Shown here: piece after piece, positions 49,856 through 62,500 of the stretch
Position numbering within the stretch: the stretch's first letter is position 1
Layout of the letters: every line of letters starts with the position of its first letter
Origin: Tachypleus tridentatus
Taxonomy: Eukaryota; Arthropoda; Merostomata; Xiphosura; Limulidae
Direction: 5' to 3'
Assembly: GCF_004210375.1 (NCBI RefSeq)
Contig: NC_134825.1
Location: 66,517,558 to 66,581,557 of the forward strand
Length of the DNA: 64,000 bases
Notes under the pieces: generated by a model
Told to the model about the DNA's origin: nothing
Seen by the model: the letters and a program-made list of their open reading frames with translations, nothing else
Database searches by the model: none
Position numbers and translations under genes: made by a program

Positions 49856-52800
49856 CTGCAAATAAAAAAGTAGGGGAACTGGTGTTAATTAACAAAATGA
49901 ACAGAAATACAAGAACAAATAAAAGGACTGGTAAACTCAATTTCAATGGATTTAAATAAATCACTTCAATAACTTTTCATTTTCAGTTGACCAAGGCTTT
50001 TCAAGAATGAATAATAAGTATAATAAAGAAACAGTTTAGGAAGTTGTGACAGTTCAAAATATGCTGTCAAAACAAGTGTATATTAAAGTAATAAAGTAAT
50101 ACAGTTTCATGGTTTAAAAATGAATAAAATGATCAGATATGTGAAAGCTCTGGAAACAGATTATTTTACAAACTTTGAAGTTTGTTAGTTTCAGATGATA
50201 TCTTGCAAAGCTACACATTTGAATATCTGCACTAGATATCTGTAACTTTGAATCAACAGACCAGAGTGAAGGTAGTTATTTAAAAATGTGCACTTCAGGC
50301 TCTATGGCTATTCTAATTGGTCAGTACAACTTGAATATAACTCTTATAATGCACCCTTGGCTCCAAAATGCAAAGCAAGATTTTTGCAGCATTGGAATGA
50401 GAACAATGTACCCTTGGACTGAGAGTCTGGGATGTTACCCACTATGTCAGGGTCATCTCATACCAAATAGTAATACTGCCAGTCACTGTAAGAATAGATT
50501 AGTTAGTTGACATTATCCCTAGTTAGGTGTAATATTACAGGTAGTACAGAGGCTTGTTTGCTTTATACTAAAAATAAAAAAAAACAAAAGAGGGGAGATT
50601 ATATTTAAAATTATTATTATAGTTTAAAATATAAAAGAAGGCACACAATTTAAAAACTTCATTTAATTTCATTTTTCAATAGGTTTTTAATGTTATTAGT
50701 GGTTTTACCCCTTTGGCTGAAGCTACAGGTTCCCAGATCAAAGGTCATGTCATTGCATTTATTGACTTGCATTCAAACTTTTATTGAACTACTATCTCAT
50801 TAATTTATGCCAGTAAGTTTGGAATCAAATTGTATGTGTTATAATTCTAACTTTAATATTATGAGTTAATTTCCTAATTTGAAAGTAAATATTTAAACAA
50901 AACACAGATTTTAGTGGTCACATGGTATGTTGAATGCAACACTGTTTAAAATTAGATGTTTATGATGTCAAAATACTAAGTCTATGACTTCATACATATT
51001 AGGAACTCAAATTACTAATATATACAAGCTAGAATATAAAATAAGAAACTTATCTTCTATTTTGCTGAGATATGGCATATGTTCTGAATCAAACACAGCG
51101 GCCCCATTCAACTCATTTTTTGAAATGGTCATATACTACAGTATATGAGATATCAATAACCAATCAATAACTTAGAATTTCCCCAGAGTGGGTTTCTCAG
51201 CCATTTCAATCTTTGAAAATGCTACCACATTCTTTTGATACAAGATTTCAATGAGATAGGGTGTGTCTTTAGTCTGCTTGAAGTTTCATATTTTTTAAAA
51301 GTCTAAAAACGTTTGTTACTAAAATTATAATGGAATTCTATGGTATCAGTACAGTTATTATGATTTTTTTGGTTATTTAACTGTACAACCAAATTAAAAA
51401 AAAACCTAAAAAAATTTTGTTTCATATTCTTCACATGCAAAATTTTAACAGGCTTAGAAATTATGTCCAACAGCAACAGAGTTCAAAGGTCATAGCAACA
51501 AGAGATAACTGTCTGCTTTACTTTTTGATTTGTTATATATTTTAAGAAATATAAATTTAATAATTTGTTTCTAAATAGTAATAATCTACACACACACACA
51601 TACACACACACAAAACATAATTTCATCTCATAAATTTCAAATTTATGTAATCTCTAAAACCTCCTAAATACATTTCAAATATTTGTTTTCAGAAAATGTT
51701 ACATTTCATCTGTTATTTTCTCTACCCTAACTCTACACAATATTGGCCAATTAATCCCAACCTCATAACCACCAAAAGAGTAAATTTAAACCTCCTTTTT
51801 ACTTCACAGAATTACTTCAAATTGAAATATAAAACTATATTCATTTATTCTAAGTGGCTAACAGTACACATCTATTTAAAATTTCATTTTATTGTCCTCA
51901 AAACCACGTCTAACTACTATTTGTGCCATTATCAGTTATAAATCACTCAGGGAATGTGGAATTTATATTACATTATCAAATGGCATTACCCATTAGCTAC
52001 TCTCACATGCCCCCTTGTAAAACATTTTTTATTGTACTTGCATTTCAATTAATTTTATAACAATAAGTGAAGAATAAATAAAGTACTTACCTGAATCTTC
52101 TTTTTTCTTACTGTTTTATGTCTATAACCCTAAACCCTATTTTTTTATATACTAATGGTAGTAATGCACTAAATTTTTATATAATTAAATGATGCACCAA
52201 AGAGCATAGAATAATATGCAAAAGGTAGACAACTTCCCCAACTACCACAACTTTTCTGGATTTCCAGCTATATGACAAGAAGCACTACAAAATCATTTAA
52301 GCCAGTCATTATTTTTCCTGTGTGAATGAAGCTTACACTAATAGTGAAATTGACAATTCTCTGTTCAGAAAAGAGTTATATAACAAGTCATTTGGCTGAT
52401 GAAAACACTGGCTTTCTAGTGGTTACTGATAATACACAATTAAACATAAGAAAGTACTAATAACAAATCCTGAAAGAGAGGATGTGGCAAGAGAGGTCTG
52501 ATTTTCTGTTTGATACTCTTTAACCAAACAAAACACTGGCTTTCTAGTGGTTACTGATAATACACAATTAAACATAAGAAAGTACTAATAACAAATCCTG
52601 AAAGAGAGGATGTGGCAAGAGAGGTCTGATTTTCTGTTTGATACTCTTTAACCAAACAAAACACTGGCTTTCTAGTGGTTACTGATAATACACAATTAAA
52701 CATAAGAAAGTACTAATAACAAATCCTGAAAGAGAGGATGTGGCAAGAGAGGTCTGATTTTCTGTTTGATACTCTTTAACCAAACAAAACACTGGCTTTC

Positions 52801-55800
52801 TAGTGGTTACTGATAATACACAATTAAACATAAGAAAGTACTAATAACAAATCCTGAAAGAGAGGATGTGGCAAGAGAGGTCTGATTTTCTGTTTGATAC
52901 TCTTTAACCAAACAAAACTGTGGTTTGTTTGAACAATGAAAATTTTATAGTGAGTAACTTACATTGCATTTCGTACTTACTGAAGAGGTTGTGGATAAAA
53001 TAAAGAGATTTCCAGAGAAAACGTCATATTACAGGAAATTCAAGGTGTTTTAAAATACTGTCTTGTAAAATTAAGAACTTAAAGCTTATATAATAATAAA
53101 TTATGGATTAGTAGTACAATTTTAGGCTATATTAATTGGTACAATATAAAAAGTAGATTCATAAATTCTTGAATGCAAGTCACTGAAACAATGAGTGAAG
53201 GGTGCTTGTGGTAATAAGGTTGTTGAAATTTTTAATAAATTAACTAATTCCAAATTCTATGTCCTTATGTTCATAAAATATTTGAGACTCCTATCAGGTG
53301 TGTGTTGCCTTCTCAAACTGCACAAAAATAGAAGTTGCTAAAAATTAAAAACTGACTTAAATATTCATGGGGCAAGGAGGGTCTGAACTCCCTTGCCAGA
53401 TTAAGCCACTGTCATGGTTACTAACAGCCAGTGATACTTAGCAAACATGTGGTCATGATTAATTATGAGTTAACCACAATACTCTGTTATTACCATTACA
53501 TCCCTGCAGAAAACATCTTACAATTGAGTTCAATTTGTTTTCATATGTTGCACAGACAATCAATGACTATAGTGGCATAAAAAGTTTACACAAGTGTAAA
53601 GTTAAATTTTGAGTCTTTGATGTTCTAACCTTCTGCTTGAAAGGGCCTAGTCAGAGATTTAAAAACAAAAGTGCATGTAATAAAAATCCACTGAAATGAG
53701 TTTACTAACTCAAACAATTGTTATGGGAACTGGAAAAAGTTATCTGTCACGAGAACAGAGAAAGTGAAATACTTACCAACAATAATGACTATGATAACTA
53801 CACCAATTCCAACCATTATAGCAATCATCTGAAAAAATACATTTCTGTTACAGGATGTACTGTCCATTTTACTTCCCAAGGATTAACTCTGATAATATCT
53901 GAATATAACAGCTTTGACTACTTTAAATGAGTAATGCAAGTTATTTATACACTCTAACAACAAAATGCAACATATATATAGATTTAATTTGTCAAATTTT
54001 AACCAAAAATATATGTATATATAATATCACTATAAACAATGAGCAAGATGAATGAAGAAACCGAACAAACATGTTATAAACAAATTTTAAAATTTTATGA
54101 CAATTTTTCTAAAAAAGAACTTTAAAACAAAGTTCTGTCCACTGGAGTCAGCTAGTGCTAGGGAGGGACAAAAATTGTTAAGAAATATAAATTAATTAGA
54201 GGCAGAAACAAACATTAATTATCTTCAAATATTAATTGCTTTAAATAAATGCAAGTTGACAGGTCTAGAACTTTGGTATAACTCAAACAATGATGAACTG
54301 CAAACATAAATTATGTTTCTAAGAGAAAAAAAATGTCTACAGCTAATTATCTACGGAAGAGTGGAATAATTTTAAATTATTTATATCTTAATAAATTTTA
54401 CAAATACATTTTGTGGAAATGTCTTTGTGCAACAACTTGAACCTTAATACAACTTGAAAATATGTTTTACAGCAAATCCTAAAAAACTAAGCAATTTTTA
54501 ACTCACTTTGCAATTTTTCCACCAGAATTTTCTCTTCAATTTACCAGCTTGCTGTTCAAACTGTGATGCTCCCTGCTGCAATGCATCTGGTATGAAAACA
54601 AAGATTTATAAGCATTTACAAAATGTCAAATTTGATCTTCACTGAAGTAAGGTATACTTAATCAGTGCAGTTCATACACTCTAAATAATTACACAAACAG
54701 GCAACAGGCACCCCTTTAAACACATTACTATGTAAATCACTGTGCTACATTCAAGACTTAATTATACACCGTTACCACCAAGTTATGTGAATTAAGTTTA
54801 AAATGCTTTCATAAACTTTTAACTCGTACACTTCAAAGTTTTCTGAATGAATGCAGGTAAAGGAAGTAATAAATTTTATCAACCCATAACAGGTGCCACA
54901 CCCACCTTTAACAGGTTTTTTAAGCTTTAATGCCTCCATATGGTACACATGCATATACAAAGCCATGAGAAAGAGATCATTTTAAACTATAGTTTAACAA
55001 TGGTTATCTTAAAATTGGCAAACGATTGTCATCACAAGTTACATGTAACTGACCAGCATATTTGACTGCTTTATCAACTGTAGCACTTTTTTGTTGTTGT
55101 TAACCTGAAGATAACCTAAGAAGGTCAAAACATTGTTCTGTACTTTATTTTAATTAGTTTTAATACCCAAACCAGCTGTCCCGAGAACACATTTTGCCAA
55201 ATCGTTGGGCATGTCTTCCAAAGACACTGTAATGTCTCGAAGGCGCTGTTGACTTATGCCGAGAATAATAATAAATAGTTACGGTAAATAAAGGAAAACA
55301 TTAAAAATTAATTATATGTGAAAAGGAAAGGACCCGAAATTATAAACATAACAAGCAATATAATTAAGGGTATTCTACAAAAACTTGAAAGGTATGTAAT
55401 TTTTGTATTTCCAAGTTTTAATCATATCCTTGCATTGTACATTGACGATAATAGCTGGAGTTAGTAATATGGTAAAAAAATGAAAAAAACATTTACTTTA
55501 ACAAACTTTTGATATTCTTTTGGGAGGTTCTAGAAGTTACACAAATGAAAAATGAAAGCTCTTTTTACACATAAAATAAAAATTAGCTTGCATTTAAACT
55601 ATTTTAACAGTTTGAGTGCAAATAACTATGACATAAATAACATTTTTATTTGAAAACCATAATTACAATAACATTGTTCTTTGTGAACAAACATATTAAA
55701 AACTTTACATCTTACAAAGTTTTGTTAGGAACACTCAGTTACTGTATGTTTTTAGTTTAAGTGCCCTTCCCTAGTCCCAGGGGTTGTTAGCAAGTTAATG

Positions 55801-58159
55801 ATTCTTTGTTCACAAAACTGGATAGTTAAATTTAATTTGTACTGACTGAATTATACTGTTTTTTCCATCAATATAACAGTGTTTATGGCCAAACTGAGAC
55901 ATGTTTAATCCATGCCACTGAACTATGATGATCTCAGATATGGCAGTCCTTGCAATCTCACATCATGTAGAGTGCAGTTCATGAGATGAAACACAAGTTT
56001 GATTAAATTCTTATTGCTAGTCTGAATTTATAAATAATTTAACATACAACTTATTTCAACTTTAAAATGTTGACCTAGTTTGAATACATTATATTATTTC
56101 ACACATAACAGCCATGACAAATAATAACAGGATTTGAATTCAAAGCTATTTATTTCTTTATAAAAAAAAGGACAGTAGCAAATCTTAAATAGTGACCATC
56201 ATGACAGACTTGATGGAGGTGCTCTTATAATCACTTACAAAACCAATTTCCTGGGCATTTGGAGTATACGCGTAATGATGTTCATCAAATATGAAAGACT
56301 GTGCGTGTGTTGTATTGTCTGCTCTTATGGTATTTTAGACTCAGAAGAAATTTGCCCAACATCAGGCCAAATTCTGACCACACACTCAAAAATGATTTAA
56401 TTAAACTTGCATTTTTCTCAGGACTCTCACTTTTCATATGAAATGGATGGATTCCTACAAATACTTGGATTTTTCATATCCATGCTTGAGTTAAATGGTT
56501 CCAATTTTGAATCGAAAATGATCAAATTAAAAAAAACAAAAGGGAATTCACAGTAACTATAGCATCTAAAATTCTTTTAGACAAGATTAGAGTAAATAAA
56601 TCGTTTTTATTTTTATTAGCTATATTTTTGTGTGCCAACAATACCAAGCATTGAGCTTGAGTACATTCAATTTGATTTTATTACTCATCACAATTTCTAC
56701 CAGTCAACTTTCAAGTTGAAATTCTTTTAGGTAGAATTAGAATAAATTGCTCAATGAGATCTTGGGTTAGTCAAATAGAACAATGAAAAATGGCTTAACC
56801 TCCCGATTTTAAAATTGTAATCGGTTCTCAAATTAGTCAAGAGATGACAGTTCTGTGCTAAAAGCTACACTTAAAAAACTTGGAGCCATTCTATGAGCTG
56901 CCATGCTCAAACTAATAACTATTATAATAAAAATCAATGCTATAATAATATTTATCATTTTGGGGATTATTTTGTAGGTTCTTCATTTATATATCAATCT
57001 TTGATTTACAAGCTGTTATCAACTATACATTATTTTATACATTAAAATATAAGTATTTTTATCAAACATCTCTAATCAAATCAATTTAGTCTTACTACCT
57101 TAATATATGTTACCTCACTAGAATAGTAAATCCTACTTAAATTTAAATTTGTTCTCGAATTGCAATAAAATAAAGAAATATTAATTTTGATTGTGAAAAA
57201 CAGAATGCCTTGAGGTCTTTAGATAACAAACCTTGGGCATTAGTCACAAAGATATGTACATACTTAGAAACTGCACCAAAAGAGAGGCTAGGTGAAAAAA
57301 AAAAAAAAAAAAACAGAATTGACTTGGAAACATCAGTATACATACCAATAGAAAATAACAGTGTTCAAGTTACTTTACAGCAACAGACAGCTAAGTAAAG
57401 GTGATTTATAAGATACTAAGAAATATTTTATAACTTCATGCTAGAAAGATTTTACAGAACCAAAAACACTGCAGCAAAAAAATATTTCTTTATCAGTTAT
57501 GTATCATAACTCATAAAAACGCAATGCTGTATTGTTAGACAAACACAAAGCTAAAAATAACAATAAAAAAACGAAAAACAATTTAGCAACTCTGTCAAAA
57601 TATTTATCAAATGATACCTTAAACCACTGTTCTAAGTGTGAATTTACTCCCTAAGACATAAATTAAATAACTGTTTGGATAATACATCAATTTAAAATTT
57701 ACTTAAACTTAACTTTTCTAAACAACACAAGCAGTACACTAATAAGGTAAGCAGAAAGATATCTAGTTTTCAAACTTTGGTGATTGCTAGCTTTGATTTG
57801 CAATTAAGTCTAAATTTTAAAAAAATGTATATATCTTAATGTATATGTTTCAGCCTTAACACTGATTAAACACAATAAGTGAAGCTTTTGCCCCATTATA
57901 TTCTGACTACTTGTAAAATACCTCTTCTTTAAAACTGTAACCATGTGAAAACATAAGAAAAAAACAATACTTTCACAGATGAAACTTTATGCCATACTAA
58001 ACACCATATTATCTGCTCTTGCAGGCTTATAAAAATGAAAAATCATTTCAAGACTGTCAAGCATCGAAATCTATTTTTACCTGCACGATCATCCAACTCA
58101 GATAGTTTCTGATCCCGTTCCAAAACTTTCTCCACATTGGTTTTCATAATATCCACAAC
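49804..58159 (-). CDS. VAMP: Synaptobrevin/VAMP-like R-SNARE (partial; N-terminal and last exons not found)
   Basis: Four minus-strand exons: 58159-58081, 54586-54507, then either 53828-53777 or 49855-49804. Joined, the first two encode [13 protein letters not shown].., [34 protein letters not shown] and FWWKNCK. This is the SNARE motif of neuronal/ubiquitous synaptobrevin with its zero-layer Arg (in LERDQ), followed by the juxtamembrane WWK segment and a transmembrane anchor. The product is a vesicle-membrane R-SNARE that zippers with syntaxin and SNAP-25 type Q-SNAREs to drive exocytosis. The intron before VVDIM and the one before the membrane anchor match vertebrate VAMP gene structure; the intron splitting ...DDRA|D is extra. 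The variable N-terminus ending in VDE is probably beyond position 64000. Confidence 0.93.
50160..50455 (-). repeat. Ancient, very diverged SINE family 1 copy
   Basis: Collinear traces: CTTGCAAAGCTACACATTTG, TATCTGCACTAG, GACCAGAGTGAAGGTAG, TATAACTCTTATAATGCACCC, and the head remnant GTTACCCACTATGTCAGGG. CpGs of the family consensus have largely become TG or CA. Confidence 0.6.
52402..52913. repeat. Four identical 128-bp tandem units
   Basis: Units start at 52402, 52530, 52658 and 52786, each beginning AAAACACTGGCTTTCTAGTG; they look identical base for base. Lies between the two VAMP transmembrane exons. Either a very recent expansion or an assembly effect. Confidence 0.96.
53777..53828 (-). 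CDS. VAMP: VAMP alternative transmembrane exon A
   Basis: 52 nt (17 codons plus one base) between acceptor TTTTTTCAG and donor GTAAGT. Encodes [17 protein letters not shown] plus the first base of a Gly/Val/Asp-type codon. It joins in phase 0 to ...FWWKNCK, giving a complete hydrophobic anchor. A second exon of the same length, phase and character lies 3.9 kb downstream; 9 of 17 residues are identical by hand count. Confidence 0.85.
54507..54586 (-). CDS. VAMP: VAMP exon: C-terminal half of SNARE motif and juxtamembrane segment
   Basis: 80 nt; acceptor CATACCAG, donor GTGAGT. Two bases complete Asp, then [16 protein letters not shown] and [10 protein letters not shown], ending in phase 0. 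KRK followed by WW is the membrane-proximal basic/tryptophan stretch of synaptobrevins, and NCK suggests a possible palmitoylated cysteine as in some VAMPs. Confidence 0.95.
54587..58080 (-). other. VAMP: VAMP intron within the SNARE motif
   Basis: About 3.5 kb, AT-rich and CpG-poor. Contains a decayed hammerhead/Penelope end at 55085-55190 followed by a short CpG-rich segment. The rest shows no feature beyond a poly-A run near 57298. Confidence 0.7.
55085..55190 (+). ncRNA. Degenerate hammerhead/Penelope end in VAMP intron
   Basis: CCTGAAGATAACCTAAGAAGG then TCAAAACATTGTTCTG: box I intact, but both CpGs of the core have become CpA, destroying box II. It is followed by the terminal arm ACCCAAACCAGCTG. 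Confidence 0.65.
58081..58159 (-). CDS. VAMP: VAMP exon: N-terminal half of SNARE motif
   Basis: 79 nt, phase 0 in, phase 1 out; acceptor CTTATCAG, donor GTAAAA. Encodes 26 residues, [17 protein letters not shown] then KLSELDDRA, essentially identical to the synaptobrevin core. The Arg of LERDQ is the ionic zero-layer residue that defines R-SNAREs. Confidence 0.95.
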
Positions 58160-58463
58160 CTGATAAGGGGTTAGGGTTATTAATATTAGTTAGCTTAACA
58201 GTGTTACAGGATATTAATAGAAAACAAAGACAAGTTCACTTAATCTCAGGGGAAAGGAGCCATATTTTGTAAAGATAGAGCAAATTTATAAAAATATAAA
58301 CAAGTTTGTGGTTAGAAATATTAGAGATTGTAAATAAACTTAAACAAGCTTGTTATAAGGACTGACATGTTAATCATTTTTGTAATAAGGTTTTTTCATG
58401 ATCAGTCAAGTCAGTTATTAACAAATACAATTTAAGATCATGAACAAGATGTACATGTCAAAA

Positions 58464-59594
58464 TATACTCTTCAAAAAAAAAAAATGCAAAAGGGATATT
58501 TTTGTTATTTTAAAGAGAAATATATGTAATAACGTTACAAGCTCAGAGTATGTGATGTTACACGTGTTAAGGCACTGATTGTCAGACCAAAATGACAATA
58601 AAAGTTGTGCACTTTGAACACGGAGGAAAACATCAGATTTTTTGCCAAAACACATTCGTGTCCAATAGATTTGTTTGAGAGATCTGCATGTTCTGCAAGT
58701 GCAACATGTGAAAAATCCCTATAAAAGTGACTGGTTCTCGGTTTCATTAGCTAAGTGTTAAGCCACCGACACGCAATACAGTTACGCCAATACTGACTGA
58801 AGCACAACGCAACAACGCCATTGGTCGCTTGGAGCAGGCAAATCTCGATCAGATGTTGCCAGAGCTGTGAATGTCCACCCAAGCACCATCATAAGGCTAT
58901 GGAATCATCACCAACAACATGGATCAACCTGTGACCATCCACGATCTGGCAGACCTCGTGTGACCACACCCGCACAAGATCGCTACATCAGGTTACGTCA
59001 CCTTCGGGATAGGACCACCACTGCGACATCTACTGCCTCAACCATACCAGGGCTGTGTAGGATTTCCGATCAGACCGCACGCAACCGTCAACGAGATTCT
59101 TAGGCCCCATGTGCAACCCATCATGGTGAACGTCAACAACGTTTTTCAACATGACAACACTCGTCCTCACACAGCCCAACTCACCACAACATCAATGTTC
59201 TTCCCTGGCCCTCCAGATCACCAGATTTAAACCCCATCGAACATCTTTGGGACGAGTTGGACCGACGTCTGCGACGGCGACAACCTCAACCGCAGACTAC
59301 TTCAGCTTGCAGCAGCTTTGCAGGCTGAGTGGACAGCCATTCCACAGGATGTGATTCGACATCTCATCACTTCCATGGGCAGGAGATGCCAAGCAGTTAT
59401 TGATGCTCATGGGGGCATACTCGTTATTGACGTTGAGTGACGTTAAACTTCAACTAGTGAGCATGGACTTTGCCTTTGCAGACTTTGGATGTTCAGCAGT
59501 GAATATGCAAAGTTTCACACGTCATACAGAACTGCCTGGAATAAACTTAATGTCTCAAATTTTGCCTTTTACGTTTCTTTTTTTGAAGAGTATA
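58464..59594 (+). mobile_element. Internally deleted Tc1-like DNA transposon
   Basis: Ends are inverted repeats: TATACTCTTCAAAAAAA at the left and its complement TTTTTTTGAAGAGTATA at the right, with TA at both borders as for Tc1/mariner insertion. Inside, frames encode LTEAQRNNAIGRLE, then NVHPSTIIRLWNHHQQHGST and the GRPR motif of Tc1 HTH domains (58760-59103). They then jump directly to [12 protein letters not shown] (second catalytic Asp) and [19 protein letters not shown] (third acidic residue region). The first catalytic Asp block is deleted and the frame is shifted, so it is non-autonomous. It is CpG-rich against a CpG-poor host region, suggesting a young insertion. Confidence 0.88.
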
Positions 59595-62500
59595 TATGGA
59601 GAAGTTGTCTTCCTGCTAAATACTGCTTAGTTCCAATTTTTACATAAATCAGGAGACACAATAAAAAGACCCTATTATTCATGCAATAACTTTACAGCTC
59701 AAAGCAAATAATGATTTTATATAAAACTGAAACCAGATACTTTAACTTTTAACATTTTATTACAGAAGCAATTAGTTGAGATGTCATGTATAAAGTTCTA
59801 TATGTAACATTTTACAATTAAAATCAACAATATTTAAAAGTTCCAAAGTGCCATAAACTAGTTTTACAAAAATGCAAAACATCCATTACATCTGGGCAAA
59901 AATATGTACAAGATATATAGATACTGGTAGCAAAGTGAAGATTTTAGACAAAATTTAATATTTAGCCCCAGTCACACTTCACACAAAAATATATTACTAT
60001 TCACTTTTAATACATATGTTGAAACATCTCAGTTCAGAATTACAGCTAACTCACTTCCAAATTTGAAATAACCAGTGGATTATGCATATTTCACTAAAAT
60101 GTTTTAATTCAACAAGAAAAAAATTCATATTTTTTTCTTCTAACAAATCAGAATGGCATTTACTCTTAGAAATAAATGTAACAGCTGAAAAAACTAAATA
60201 GTGAAAAACAATCATTACAATAACAAGTCACAGTTTTGTTTCTTAGTGCAACATTTAATATCTCTATAGATGATTACATTGTATACTGGATGGTATGATA
60301 AAAATGAAACAGAAACCCTTTAACCCAAGAGCTTTGAAAGGTGGACCTTTCTTCTTCATTAGGAGCCTACAAATGTTTTATGATGCTTATTACAATTTCA
60401 GCAAATTCCCAGACACTTATAATTTAGTTCAGGTCATGCTAAACTCAACACAAAATCAAAATTAATATTAGCATTTTAACTCTCTACTGCATGCATTAAG
60501 AAAATACAAATGGAAAATTTTTTTTTAATTTCTTACTGAAACATGTCTATACTGCACAAGAAAAATGTTTTTGTGAAATATACTTTTGTGAGTTATAAAT
60601 GTGTACATTATCTAAAAGTAGCACTGTTTAATACAGAAACCACCAGAAATAATTCCATGGTTTACTTTGAATGTTAGCTGCAAGTGAAAACATTCAACTA
60701 CAGAAATGATGCATTTGTATGTGTATGAATTACAATGTGGATTAGAGGGTTAAAACAGCACCAGTTTTGGATTTTTTTGTTTTCAGCTATTTTCTTCTGA
60801 ATTGGATGCTCTGGAATGACAAAGTAATCTGCTAAAAAGTTCATTCTTACTTTCACTTATTTTGACTAAAATAATTAACTTCATAATTTTTTCCCAACTC
60901 CTTATTTGTGGAACAAAATATGATTTTGGTTAAAGAGTCAAATAGTAGATCATAATAATAAAAACAATTTAAACAAATTTAATCTGGAAAATGAACAGTT
61001 AAATAACACAGCAAATTTAAGCTTCATAAAAGTTGTTTTAATTTCAGTAATGGATTTTTCCATAATTTTGCTATGTAGATTTCAAAAATAATTTGTTTTT
61101 CTATCATGTAAGGGCTTTTTACTTACTTTGATAAAATTATTATTTCATTTACCATAATGAACATTTATTATTGTTTGTTAACAAAAACAAACTAAAGAAA
61201 AGAGAAAAACATAGTCAAAAAATTGTGAAACCCAATGTTTTTTCTTTTGTTAAATCTACATCCTTTTGTCTCAAAACTAAATGTTGTAGTCTTTCCTTTA
61301 TGTATCATGTTAAATCTGTACATAATAGAGAAAAATGGATATTTTTGGATTGCTATAAAACATGTACAAATTTCAAGAATATAAAACTATTGTAGGCCTG
61401 TGTAATCAATGTATTTAGAACTAAAATTTTAAATATCTCTAACAATTCTATCAATTATATCATTTTAGATGAAGAATACTACTTTTTATAACATACATAA
61501 CACATTTACAGGGTGGAAGTAAAAAGACATTAAACTCTTAGAAGTACAAATATCCTCCTCAAATATCACAATGCTATAACTATTACTGTCATTTTTAATT
61601 TTATTTAGTAGGGCATTAAAATAAAGATCCTCTCAGAAACTTACTCTAGATTTTATGATAAATATGAACAAAATCCTCAAATCAGGAATGGTTCTCAACT
61701 TACATAAATCTCACAAAATGAGCTTTAGAGTTGTGCACTTGAAAGTAACAACTTCTGATGTAAAATAACCTTAAAATTAGAGAATGAATAGTACTGTAAT
61801 GATTTTTGACTCTTGTATTAATAAAACAGTATCACAAGGTTACATGCAAATAACTGATGAAATAGGCTACCATGGAAAATATTCACAGCTCAAACTACCT
61901 AGTTATTATATTCTGCCTACCAAAGAATGGTGTGAAAATGTGTCAAACTGGAACAAACAGCCAAAGCACAGTGGAAAAAAATTAACAAATTTTCATCTTG
62001 CAACATTATGTTGGTATGACTATTAAAGTATCATTGTTGTCCTATATAGCCATTAATACTGCTTATCTTTGAAACTAAACCTACATATTCATTTTACAAT
62101 TACCATGCATTTTGTAAATAATATCAGAAATCAACACAGAATCTCATGAGTGCAAGGTGTATAACTACAGTTTTCATTAGTTACAAGTTGCATGCAACAA
62201 TTTATACATTTTTATAACAAGGCACGGTAAACCTAGCAAACTGATAACAGATAAACAGAAGGTACAGAATAATTTGAATTTAACTGAAGCCTACAAAACA
62301 AAAGTTACTTAAATAGTAAATTCCTTATCAAATATTTCAATGTTTTTTTACCACTGGTCAAATTGCTGCAACCTGTCAAAAAGATATTAACTCTTTTAGC
62401 ATATGAAGTAAATGTTTGCATATCACAAAAGAGGTTACGTATTTTTAATGTTTTACATATATCACGACTTAAAATATAATAAAATCTTCGCTAACAGTTA

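Noticed and set aside
58535..58747. Minus-strand protein of 70 codons
   Set aside because: Lies within the Tc1-like element on the opposite strand to its transposase; a shadow frame.
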